Shown in pieces: positions 1 to 6,919 of a stretch of DNA of 25,221 nt; position 1 is the stretch's first letter, and each line of letters opens with the position of its first letter. A program made the position numbers and the translations under genes. Below the pieces are notes generated by a model that made no database searches, was not told the DNA's origin, and saw only the letters and a program-made list of their open reading frames with translations. The DNA comes from DASVEE01 sp036399695 (GTDB taxonomy: Bacteria > Acidobacteriota > Thermoanaerobaculia > Gp7-AA8). The stretch spans positions 1 through 25,221 of the forward strand of contig DASWMP010000162.1 in the NCBI GenBank assembly GCA_036399695.1. The letters run 5' to 3'.

Positions 1-164
1 TCCTAAGTGGTCGTGCCATAACGCCGAAGATCTTCCCTCGGCTAGCCGCGGGCGCCGAGGACCGCACCCACTGGTAGAGAACCGGCCATCCGACCTCCTC
101 GGAATGGAAGATTTCGGCACGAAGCGTCTACACCTCGTGGAACCGGCCTCGCTACAGATGGCTC

Positions 165-276
165 GAAGGTGTGACCCCTTCATCGGCCCCTTCCGAAGGT
201 GTGACCCGTCCATCGGCCGAAGGTGTGACCCCTTCATCGGCCCCTTCCGGAGGTGTGACCCCTTTCATCGGCTTCC
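165..276. repeat. Tandem repeat, four copies, GGTGTGACCC core
   Basis: Four head-to-tail units begin at 165, 195, 219 and 249. Units 1 and 3 are identical 30-base copies, unit 2 is a shortened 24-base copy and unit 4 a diverged 28-base copy. Each holds GGTGTGACCC followed by CATCGG. The core differs by one base from GGTCTGACCCC, the reverse complement of a motif found at 21084-21094. The rest of 1-312 shows no convincing gene; open frames across the repeat are low-complexity shadows. Units are contiguous with no spacers, so this is not a CRISPR array. Confidence 0.85.
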
Positions 277-327
277 GGCGTTCTTCGGGCCGTAACCCTT
301 GGCGCTTTACACTTGTTCTTGCACACC

Positions 328-885
328 ATGAAACCTGCGGTCACGGAGCAGCTCGTCGACAATCATCGTCAGTTCCTTGCTTTCCTCGAACGGAGACTTG
401 CAGACCGGGCCCTGGCCGAGGACATTCTGCAGGATGCGTTTGTGAAGAGCCTGGAGAAGGGGGAGGAGATTCGGGACGAGACCTCCTCCGTGGCCTGGTT
501 CTACCGGACCTTGCGGAACGCGGTCATCGATTACTACCGCCGCACCGGTGCGCGGAACCGGGCGCTCGAAGGGTTGGCGAAGGAGATGGAGGGGGCGATC
601 GAGCCTCCGCCGGAACTGCGGGCCGAGATCTGCGGGTGTGTCGTCCGTCTGGCGTCGACGCTCAAGCCGGAGTACGAGCAGGCGCTTCGCCGCATCGACG
701 TCGATGGCGCGCCGGTGCAGGAGTTTGCGGCCGAGGCGGGGATCACGGCCAACAATGCCTCGGTGCGGGTGTTCCGCGCGCGGGAGGCGCTACGCAAGCA
801 AGTGAAGACGTCGTGCGGCACTTGCGCGGAGCACGGATGTCTCGATTGCTCGTGCGGGAAGGCGGGGGGCACCGCAGACCGGTAA
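328..885 (+). CDS. ECF sigma factor with cysteine-rich C terminus (CorE-like)
   Basis: A 185-residue RNA polymerase sigma factor of the extracytoplasmic function class. Region 2 lies at about 10-75 (ALAEDILQDAFVK near 28-40, AWFYRTLRNAVIDYYRR at 56-72) and region 4 at about 112-157 (LKPEYEQALRRIDVDG, then the helix-turn-helix around 130-155). A CxC pair (C102, C104) sits in the linker and five cysteines (C163, C166, C171, C174, C176) crowd the C terminus. Linker CxC plus a C-terminal cysteine-rich domain is the layout known for CorE-type (ECF44) factors, which sense metal directly and need no anti-sigma factor; no anti-sigma gene is adjacent here. Start chosen at ATG 328; an in-frame TTG at 313 is possible. 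TACACT at 308-313 could be a -10 box, giving a very short leader. Metal sensing is inferred from the layout. Confidence 0.88.
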   Translation: MKPAVTEQLVDNHRQFLAFLERRLADRALAEDILQDAFVKSLEKGEEIRDETSSVAWFYRTLRNAVIDYYRRTGARNRALEGLAKEMEGAIEPPPELRAEICGCVVRLASTLKPEYEQALRRIDVDGAPVQEFAAEAGITANNASVRVFRAREALRKQVKTSCGTCAEHGCLDCSCGKAGGTADR

Positions 886-975
886 GTGCTGACGCGGCGG
901 CGCGGACGAGCACTCAATCCCCGACTCTGCTGCACGTCTGACGGAGCGGTGGCTGGTCGCCGCCGCACGCCGAGA

Positions 976-2061
976 TCACTCGGGACTCGCGGCGGGCGGG
1001 GCCGGGGTTGCCTTCTGCTCCTCTGGCTGCTCTGTCCGCTCGCGTGCTTCGGCTTCGCGTTTCATCCGTTCGCGGACGCCGCCCTCCACCTCCCGGCCGG
1101 CCTGCACCGGCTCGTAGAGCGTCCCTTTCGTCGGTGGGGCGGGCGGGGCCGTGACGATCTGGTAGCGGTGGGCGATGTTGGCGGAGATCCGCTCGGTGAG
1201 GTCGGGGAAAAGCTGGTGAGAAAGGTATGACCCCTTGGATTTCCAGCCGACGGAGTACTCCTCGCGGGGATGGAGCGAGATCCAGATGATGCCGTCGACG
1301 ACCTTCCAGGGATCGTCCATGGCGGCCATGCGAGGCGTGCCGCCGCTGTAGTTCGCTGTATGGGCCCACCAGGGAGTGTCGGCGGCCCACGGCATCACGG
1401 TGGCGACTTTGATCGAGCGGAGGTTACTGAGCCGGAGCTCTTCGTTCAGCGCGCGGCCGAGGCTGAGGACCGCCGCTTTAGTGGCGGAGTAGGAGCCCTG
1501 GTAGGCGAGGGGGACTTCGCTGTCGACCGAGCCGATGTTGACGAGCGTTCCGTAGCCCTGGGTGCGGAACTGCCGCAGGGCGAAGTGGCTGCCGTAGATG
1601 ACACTCTTGAGGTTCACGTCGACGAGGCGGGCATGGTCTTCGATCGGGACCTCCCAGAACCGGCCGATGGCGCCGACGCCGACGTCGTTGATCCAGACGT
1701 CGATTTTGCCGAAGCGGGCCACGGCGGCTTCGGCCAGCCGCTGCATGTCCTCGACGCGGCTGACGTCCGTGGTCACGACCAGCGGGGTGCCGCCGGCGGC
1801 GCGGGCTTCGGCGGCGACTTCTTCGAGCAGCTCGGTGCGCCGGGCGGCGAGCACGACGTTCGCGCCCTGCGACGCGAGCTTCACGGCGACGCCTCGCCCG
1901 AAGCCGCTGGAGGCGCCGGTGATGACGTACGTTTTGCCGGCGATGCGCTGCCGGTCGCCCACCGCCGAGGAGGCGCAACTGGTGAGATGGGCAAGTGCGA
2001 ATAGCAGCAACAGCGGCAGCAGCGATCGAAGGCGGACCGGCACACTCATATTCGTACCCAT
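976..2061 (-). CDS. Short-chain dehydrogenase/reductase with lipoprotein-type N terminus
   Basis: A 361-residue SDR enzyme. The NAD(P)-binding motif TGASSGFG is at 48-55, an altered NNAG-type motif (INDVGVG) at 125-130, and the catalytic Ser-Tyr-Lys are S178, Y191 and K195 (YSATK). The substrate cannot be told. A hydrophobic stretch (LLPLLLLFALAHL) ends in the lipobox LTSC with C29, which would predict export and lipid attachment, odd for a nicotinamide-dependent fold. A charged, Pro/Ala-rich tail covers about 320-361. ATG at 2061 is chosen; ATG 2049 is equally possible, and neither has a clear Shine-Dalgarno. The frame stays open upstream to 2169, but that extension crosses the hairpin at 2146-2182 and is rejected. 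The gene converges on the sigma factor gene, 90 bases away. Confidence 0.88.
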   Translation of the reverse strand: MGTNMSVPVRLRSLLPLLLLFALAHLTSCASSAVGDRQRIAGKTYVITGASSGFGRGVAVKLASQGANVVLAARRTELLEEVAAEARAAGGTPLVVTTDVSRVEDMQRLAEAAVARFGKIDVWINDVGVGAIGRFWEVPIEDHARLVDVNLKSVIYGSHFALRQFRTQGYGTLVNIGSVDSEVPLAYQGSYSATKAAVLSLGRALNEELRLSNLRSIKVATVMPWAADTPWWAHTANYSGGTPRMAAMDDPWKVVDGIIWISLHPREEYSVGWKSKGSYLSHQLFPDLTERISANIAHRYQIVTAPPAPPTKGTLYEPVQAGREVEGGVRERMKREAEARERTEQPEEQKATPAPPAASPE

Positions 2062-2145
2062 GAGGTGAGGCCGGGGAGCCGGTTCCGTGCCCGTTTTGCG
2101 CGTGACGCAAAACTTCGCGTTCTCTGTTTGCCGGCAGAGCAAGCC

Positions 2146-2182
2146 GTCCCGGAGAGTGGTGGCGGCCACCGCTCTCCGGGAC
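2146..2182 (-). terminator. Strong hairpin between two minus-strand genes
   Basis: Two 18-base arms (2146-2163 and 2165-2182) are reverse complements apart from one position that can pair as G-U. It lies 11 bases beyond the stop of the small secreted protein gene and upstream of the SDR gene, so it may end transcription of the former or cut readthrough into the latter. No T-run follows on either strand, so a classical Rho-independent terminator is not proven. Confidence 0.5.
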
Positions 2183-2193
2183 GGGGTGTCGCG

Positions 2194-2529
2194 CTAGCGC
2201 GTGGCCGGCGCGGGCGCCGCAACGGCGGCGATCAGGCCGCCGGCGTTCTGCTGCGGCTCGTCCAGCCGTTCGACCGACGCGACGCGGTAGTCGGACGCGA
2301 GCGGTGCCGGGATGGCGGCGCTTGCCGAGGGGCTCACGGTACACGGCGAGCCCGACAGCTCACAAACACCGTCCTCCGAAAAGCACTGAGTCCAGGCGTT
2401 CGTGCTCGTCGCGGTGGCCGGGCGGCAGGTCGCGTACGAGAAGCGGCAGATGAAGCACTCGGCCATGGCGGCCGGCGCGGCGAGTACGACGAGCGAGAGA
2501 ACGATGAGCAACGAGGCAGTCCTTTTCAT
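2194..2529 (-). CDS. Small secreted six-cysteine protein, unknown function
   Basis: A 111-residue protein. A Sec signal peptide is clear: MKRTAS, a hydrophobic core to about residue 19, and a likely cut after AMA-23. The mature part begins with a cysteine cluster (C25, C28, C35, C49, C56, C63), enough for three disulfides or a metal site, followed by an Ala/Pro-rich tail. The start at 2529 has a good Shine-Dalgarno (AAGGAG, 8 bases upstream), which overrides a longer in-frame start at 2574. I do not recognise the family. The nearby sigma factor is also cysteine-rich, but the genes are 1.3 kb apart on opposite strands, so no link is claimed. Confidence 0.75.
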   Translation of the reverse strand: MKRTASLLIVLSLVVLAAPAAMAECFICRFSYATCRPATATSTNAWTQCFSEDGVCELSGSPCTVSPSASAAIPAPLASDYRVASVERLDEPQQNAGGLIAAVAAPAPATR

Positions 2530-2590
2530 CGGTAAATCTCCTTGCGCCCATCCTCCGCCCGCTTGCCGCGTCACGCTAGCATCATCTCTT

Positions 2591-2800
2591 TCAGTCCTTG
2601 TCGTGCCGTGCCCTCAGCATTTCCGCGTCGTCGACTGGAGCATCGACGTCCGACGTACCGCCCATCGCGCCGTCGGGGCGGGCGTTCTCCGGCGTGTTGA
2701 CCAATTCCTGCTCGAGGCGCTTCTCCGCCTCTTTACCGATCCGGCTCTCGTCCGGCGCTGCGATTCCCTGGGAGATTGATTCAGCTCGTTCGTCTGGCAT
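2591..2800 (-). CDS. Possible small acidic protein, unknown
   Basis: An open frame of 69 residues from ATG 2800, hydrophilic and rich in Glu, Asp and Ala (MPDERAESISQGIAAPDES at the start), with mostly G or C in third positions as expected for real genes here. No Shine-Dalgarno is seen, and the frame is open upstream to 2965, so the start is uncertain. No domain is recognised. It would be transcribed divergently from the respiratory operon. The rest of 2530-3032 holds only the candidate operon promoter. Confidence 0.35.
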   Translation of the reverse strand: MPDERAESISQGIAAPDESRIGKEAEKRLEQELVNTPENARPDGAMGGTSDVDAPVDDAEMLRARHDKD

Positions 2801-2894
2801 GCCGGAGGAGAGTGCAAGAACGGTACAGTCGCGGGGCCGTGCGAGCTGATCGGCGTGGTAATCGAATGCGTCCGCAAGCACTGAACCCGCGCCC

Positions 2895-2922
2895 TTGCAT
2901 CGCTTCACTTTTTGAGTATGAT
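2895..2922 (+). promoter_or_regulatory. Candidate sigma-70 promoter for the act-cox operon
   Basis: TTGCAT (2895-2900), a 16-base spacer and TATGAT (2917-2922). The -10 differs from consensus by one base; the -35 is weak (TTG only). It would start transcription near 2929, about 104 bases before actA. It is the best promoter-like pair seen in the stretch before actA. Confidence 0.4.
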
Positions 2923-3032
2923 CCGCCTGCCGTCGCTGGAAGGCCCTCGGTGACGACCGCAACAAACGCCCGGCAGTACAGCCCTGCCTTCACCCTTTTC
3001 GAAATCTTCACATCGGACGGTAGCAGCCTCAG

Positions 3033-3680
3033 ATGGCGCAGATCTTCCACCGCAGTGCCAATACACTCTCTCGCGTCACGATTTTCGGCGCGATCTTTTT
3101 CGCCGGGTTCGTACTCTGGGCCATCGGTGGCATCGTCCGTTCGCCGTACTTCACGAACCAGGGCATCCACCGCGAACAGCCGGTACCGTTCAGCCATCAG
3201 CACCACGTGGCCGGGCTGGGGATCGACTGCCGGTACTGCCACACGTCGGTCGAGAAATCTTCCTTCGCCGGCATCCCGCCGACCTCGACGTGCATGAACT
3301 GCCACGCGCAGATCTGGACCAACGCCGAGATGCTCGCGCCGGTGCGCGCCAGCTTCGCCACCGGCAAGCCGCTCGTCTGGAGCCGCGTTCACCGCCTGCC
3401 GGACTTCGTGCACTTCAACCACAGCATCCACGTGAACAAAGGCATCGGTTGCGCGTCCTGCCACGGCCGCGTCGACACGATGAACCTGATGTACCAGGCC
3501 TCGCCTCTGACGATGGAGTGGTGCCTGGACTGCCATCGCGCGCCGGAGAAGCACATCCGTCCGCGTGAAGAAGTCTTCAACATGGCCTATGTGGCCAAGG
3601 ATCAGGCAACGCTCGGGCCGGAGCTCGTGAAGAAGTACAACGTGCAGAAGCTGACGAGCTGCTCGACCTGTCACTACTGA
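3033..3680 (+). CDS. actA: ActA, pentaheme cytochrome c of alternative complex III
   Basis: A 215-residue membrane-anchored cytochrome. One hydrophobic helix lies at about 15-36, and five CXXCH heme c sites follow at 66-70, 87-91, 140-144, 164-168 and 210-214, the last one residue from the C terminus. Five hemes on a single-helix anchor and position as first gene before actB identify ActA, which carries electrons from the quinol site towards the monoheme subunit and the oxidase on the periplasmic side. Many extra His residues (H54, H56, H57, H127, H130, H133) can serve as axial ligands. No Shine-Dalgarno is obvious before ATG 3033. The gene is separated from actB by a 70-base heptamer element. 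Confidence 0.95.
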   Translation: MAQIFHRSANTLSRVTIFGAIFFAGFVLWAIGGIVRSPYFTNQGIHREQPVPFSHQHHVAGLGIDCRYCHTSVEKSSFAGIPPTSTCMNCHAQIWTNAEMLAPVRASFATGKPLVWSRVHRLPDFVHFNHSIHVNKGIGCASCHGRVDTMNLMYQASPLTMEWCLDCHRAPEKHIRPREEVFNMAYVAKDQATLGPELVKKYNVQKLTSCSTCHY

Positions 3681-3682
3681 GA

Positions 3683-3746
3683 GTGGGCAGTACGTGGGCA
3701 GTTGGCAGGAACTGCCCACTGCCAACCGCGAACTGCCAACTGAGAA
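3683..3746. repeat. Heptamer-based palindromic element between actA and actB
   Basis: The 70-base gap is built from seven-base words: GGGCAGT, GGCAGTT and then, on the other arm, CTGCCCA, CTGCCAA, CCGCGAA, CTGCCAA. The arms are imperfect reverse complements, so a hairpin can form. From 3694 the element is open in frame with actB. The related word CCAACCG recurs inside actB at 5416-5443. Confidence 0.7.
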
Positions 3747-3750
3747 TCAA

Positions 3751-6700
3751 ATGAACGATCACAAAGAACTGAGTTTCGCCGACTTCCGTGCGCGCATCGG
3801 CGACCAGCGCCCGCGCGAGTTCTGGCGCAGCCTCGAAGAGCTGTCGCGCAGCGAAGTGTTCGACGAGTTCATGGCCGAGGAGTTTCCGCAGCAGGCGCTG
3901 CCGCTTCAGAAGGGCGTCGACCGCCGGAACTTCATGAAGCTCATGGGCGCCTCGGTGGCGATGGCCGGCATGGCCGCCTGCCGCCAGCCGGCGGACTCCA
4001 TCGTCCCGTACGTCAACCAGCCGGAGAACCTCATCCCCGGCAAGCCGATCTACTTCGCAAGCGCCATGACGCTTGGCGGCTACGCCCAGGGCGTTCTCGT
4101 CGAGTCGCACATGTACCGCCCGACGAAGATCGAAGGCAATCCGGACCATCCATCGACGCTCGGCGCCTCGGACGCTTTCATGCAGGCGGCCGTGCTCGAC
4201 CTCTACGATCCGGACCGCTCGCAGGTCGTGCGCAAGTACGGTGAGACGTCGACCTGGTCGGAGTTCACCGGCGCGCTGCAACCGCTGCTCGCCGGCGCAC
4301 GGACGAACGGCGGCAGCCTCCGCCTCCTGACGCAGACCATCACGTCGCCCTCGCTCGGCGCGCAGATCCAGCGCCTCCTCACGACGTACCCGGGGATGAA
4401 GTGGCATCAGTGGGATGCGGTCTCGCGCGACAACGTCCGCGAAGGCGGCCGCATCGCCTTCGGTACCTACGTCAACACGACCTACGACTTCACGAAAGCG
4501 AACGTCGTCCTTTCTCTCGGCAGCGACTTCCTCGATGACGGCCCCGGTCACCTCCGTTACGCCCGCGACTTCATGTCGCGGCGCCGCGTGCGCGAAGGGA
4601 CGCAGGCGATGAACCGCCTCTACGCGATCGAGTCCGGCGTCTCCTCGACGGCTTCCATCGCGGACCACCGCCTGCCGGTGAAGCCTTCGCAGGTCGAAGG
4701 CTACGCTCGCGCCATCGCGGCCGGTCTCGGCCTCGGCGCCGGCGGCGGCGCCACGGAGAACGCCCATTGGATCGCCGCGCTCGTGCGCGACCTGCAGGCG
4801 AACCGCGGACAGAGCGTCGTCATCGTTGGTGACGAGATGCCGGCGGCGGTGCACGCGATCGCTCACGCGATCAACTCGGCGCTCGGCAACATCGGCTCGA
4901 CGGTCCTCGTCACCGATCCGGTCGAGGTGACGCCGACGAACCAGCTCGCGTCGCTGGCGGAGCTCGTCCGCGACATGCACGCCGGCGCCGTCAAGGGGCT
5001 GATCATCCTCGGCGGGAACCCGGTGTTCGACGCGCCGGCCGACTTCAACTTCAAGAACGTCTTCCAGAAGGTACCGTTCCGCGCGCACCTTTCGATGCGC
5101 TACGACGAGACGTCCAATCTCTGCCAGTGGCACATCCCGGAGACGCACTTCCTCGAGACGTGGGGCGATGCGCGCGCGCACGACGGCACGATCTCGATCA
5201 TGCAGCCGCTGATCGCGCCGCTCTACAACGGCCGTGCGGCCAGTGAAGTGCTGGGCGCGATGATCGGCGGTCTGGACCAGACGCCGTATCAGGCGGTGCG
5301 CGGCTACTGGTTCGCGAACGGCGCGACGGAAGCGACGTGGCGCAAGTGGCTGCACGACGGCATCGTCACGAACAGCGCCCTCCCGCCGCGCGCCGCCTCG
5401 GCGTCCGCGATCCCGCCAACCGCCAACCGCCAACCGCCAACTGGTATCGAAATCGAGCTGCGCCACGATCCGACGATCTACGACGGACGCTTCGCCAACA
5501 ACGGCTGGCTCCAGGAGCTCCCGAAGCCGCAGTCGAAGATCACGTGGGACAACGTGATGCTGATGGGGCCGCAGACGGCCTCGCAGATCGGCTTCACCGT
5601 CGAAGAGCGGGAGAAGCTGTTCAACGAGAAGCAGACCCGTTTCGCCGACGTCACGTACCGAGGCGTCTCGATGCGCCTGCCGGTGTGGGTCGTCCCCGGC
5701 CACAGCGAAGGCAGCGCGACGATCTTCTTCGGTTACGGCCGGACGCAGGGCGGCCGCATCGCTTCGCCGGAAGGGCAGCCGATCGGCTTCAACACCTACC
5801 CGTTCCGTTTCGCGAACGCGCTGCACGGCGGGCCCGGCGCGCAGATCCGCATCGCCGAAGCCGGCATCTATCCGGTGGCCTGCACGCAGGAGCACCAGTC
5901 GATCGATCCGAAGGTCGTGGGCGAGCGCGGTATCGTTCGCGCCGGCTCGTTCGCCGATTACCAGAAGAACCCGAAGTTCGCGCAGGACGAGCACCACGGC
6001 GTCGACCCCGGCATGGAGCACACCGAGGATTCGATGTACCCGCCGTTCGCGTACAAGCAGCACGCGTGGGCGATGGTCATCGACACGAGCGTCTGCACCG
6101 GCTGCAACGGCTGCGTGATCGCCTGCCAGTCGGAGAACAACATCGCCATCGTCGGCAAGGACGAGGTGGTGCGCGAGCGCGAGCTGCACTGGCTGCGCAT
6201 CGACCGCTACTACCGCGGCGACGCCTCCAATCCGGAGGTGTTCCACGAGCCGGTCCCCTGCATGCAGTGCGAGAACGCGCCGTGCGAGCCGGTCTGCCCG
6301 GTCGAGGCGACCTCGCACAACGAGGACGGGCTCAACGACATGACGTACAACCGTTGCGTCGGCACCCGCTACTGCTCGAACAACTGCCCGTACAAGGTCC
6401 GCCGCTTCAACTTCTTCCATTACTCCGACTACGACACGCCGGCCCTCAAGGCGATGCGCAACCCGGACGTGACGGTCCGTACGCGCGGCGTCATGGAAAA
6501 ATGCACGTACTGCGTGCAGCGCATCAATCACGCGAAGATCGAGGCGGAGAAGCAGGACCGCCGCGTCCGCGACGGCGAAGTCGTGACGGCCTGCCAGCAG
6601 GCCTGCCCGACCGAGGCCATCGTCTTCGGCGACATGAACGACCCGACCAGCAAGGTCGCGCAGCTCAAGAAGCAGCCGACGAATTTCGCCCTCCTCGGCG

Positions 6701-6807
6701 AGCTCAATACCCGCCCGCGCACCACCTACCTGGCGACGATTCGCAACCCGAATCCGGAACTGGTGGCGGCGGCGCCGGCAGCCGCGGAAGGGGAGCACCA
6801 CGGATGA
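3751..6807 (+). CDS. actB: ActB, molybdopterin-like/iron-sulfur subunit of alternative complex III
   Basis: A 1018-residue fusion typical of ActB. An N-terminal segment leads to a Tat-like signal (RR at 58-59, then NFMKLMG and a hydrophobic run ending MAAC-77). A large region related to molybdopterin oxidoreductases follows to about 700; family members lack the cofactor. The ferredoxin-like C terminus carries cysteine groups C782/785/788/792, C837/840/845/849, C869/875/879 and C918/921 with C948/952, enough for three [4Fe-4S] and one [3Fe-4S] cluster, as known for the family. Start chosen at ATG 3751, because the upstream in-frame extension lies in the repeat element. Residues about 556-565 are encoded by a four-copy heptamer repeat, probably an insertion in a surface loop before the C-terminal half. 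Confidence 0.95.
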   Translation: MNDHKELSFADFRARIGDQRPREFWRSLEELSRSEVFDEFMAEEFPQQALPLQKGVDRRNFMKLMGASVAMAGMAACRQPADSIVPYVNQPENLIPGKPIYFASAMTLGGYAQGVLVESHMYRPTKIEGNPDHPSTLGASDAFMQAAVLDLYDPDRSQVVRKYGETSTWSEFTGALQPLLAGARTNGGSLRLLTQTITSPSLGAQIQRLLTTYPGMKWHQWDAVSRDNVREGGRIAFGTYVNTTYDFTKANVVLSLGSDFLDDGPGHLRYARDFMSRRRVREGTQAMNRLYAIESGVSSTASIADHRLPVKPSQVEGYARAIAAGLGLGAGGGATENAHWIAALVRDLQANRGQSVVIVGDEMPAAVHAIAHAINSALGNIGSTVLVTDPVEVTPTNQLASLAELVRDMHAGAVKGLIILGGNPVFDAPADFNFKNVFQKVPFRAHLSMRYDETSNLCQWHIPETHFLETWGDARAHDGTISIMQPLIAPLYNGRAASEVLGAMIGGLDQTPYQAVRGYWFANGATEATWRKWLHDGIVTNSALPPRAASASAIPPTANRQPPTGIEIELRHDPTIYDGRFANNGWLQELPKPQSKITWDNVMLMGPQTASQIGFTVEEREKLFNEKQTRFADVTYRGVSMRLPVWVVPGHSEGSATIFFGYGRTQGGRIASPEGQPIGFNTYPFRFANALHGGPGAQIRIAEAGIYPVACTQEHQSIDPKVVGERGIVRAGSFADYQKNPKFAQDEHHGVDPGMEHTEDSMYPPFAYKQHAWAMVIDTSVCTGCNGCVIACQSENNIAIVGKDEVVRERELHWLRIDRYYRGDASNPEVFHEPVPCMQCENAPCEPVCPVEATSHNEDGLNDMTYNRCVGTRYCSNNCPYKVRRFNFFHYSDYDTPALKAMRNPDVTVRTRGVMEKCTYCVQRINHAKIEAEKQDRRVRDGEVVTACQQACPTEAIVFGDMNDPTSKVAQLKKQPTNFALLGELNTRPRTTYLATIRNPNPELVAAAPAAAEGEHHG
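5416..5443 (+). repeat. Four tandem heptamers inside actB coding sequence
   Basis: Three copies of CCAACCG and one CCAACTG lie end to end and are translated within PPTANRQPPTG. They are the same words as in the actA-actB gap. A stop-free heptamer reads as the same seven-residue peptide in all three frames, so it stays open wherever it lands; keeping the frame on both sides still needs flanking bases, since 28 is not a multiple of three. Confidence 0.8.
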
Positions 6808-6917
6808 TGAACCACGAGCGCAGCTATGTAGGACAGACACTCTTGTCTGTCCTGTGTACCCGAAGCGCCGGACAGACAAAAGTGTCTGTCCCACGTAGCA
6901 GCGGGCTTCTGGATTAA
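6804..6917 (+). other. Bridging 37-codon open frame through a palindromic element
   Basis: ATG at 6804 overlaps the actB stop as ATGA. The frame runs without a stop through both hairpins of the element at 6823-6899 and ends with TAA at 6915-6917, two bases before the actC ATG. It reads MMNHERSYVGQTLLSV and onward. It resembles no protein I know. I infer that its value, if any, is to let ribosomes from actB travel to actC (translational coupling) rather than to make a useful peptide. Confidence 0.4.
6823..6899. repeat. Double-hairpin GACAGA element between actB and actC
   Basis: Two 30-base arms (6823-6852 and 6870-6899) are near-perfect reverse complements. Each arm is itself a hairpin: GGACAGACA, a four-base loop (CTCT or AAAG), then TGTCTGTCC. 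A single copy of the core hairpin recurs at 11482-11503. The element fills most of the 112-base gap in an otherwise tightly packed operon. Confidence 0.85.
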
Positions 6918-6919
6918 CC

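Noticed and set aside
165..276. CRISPR-like repeats
   Set aside because: Units are contiguous without unique spacers, and no cas genes are nearby.
2062..2169. N-terminal extension of the SDR gene
   Set aside because: It runs through a strong hairpin and puts the lipoprotein-type hydrophobic stretch in the middle of the protein.
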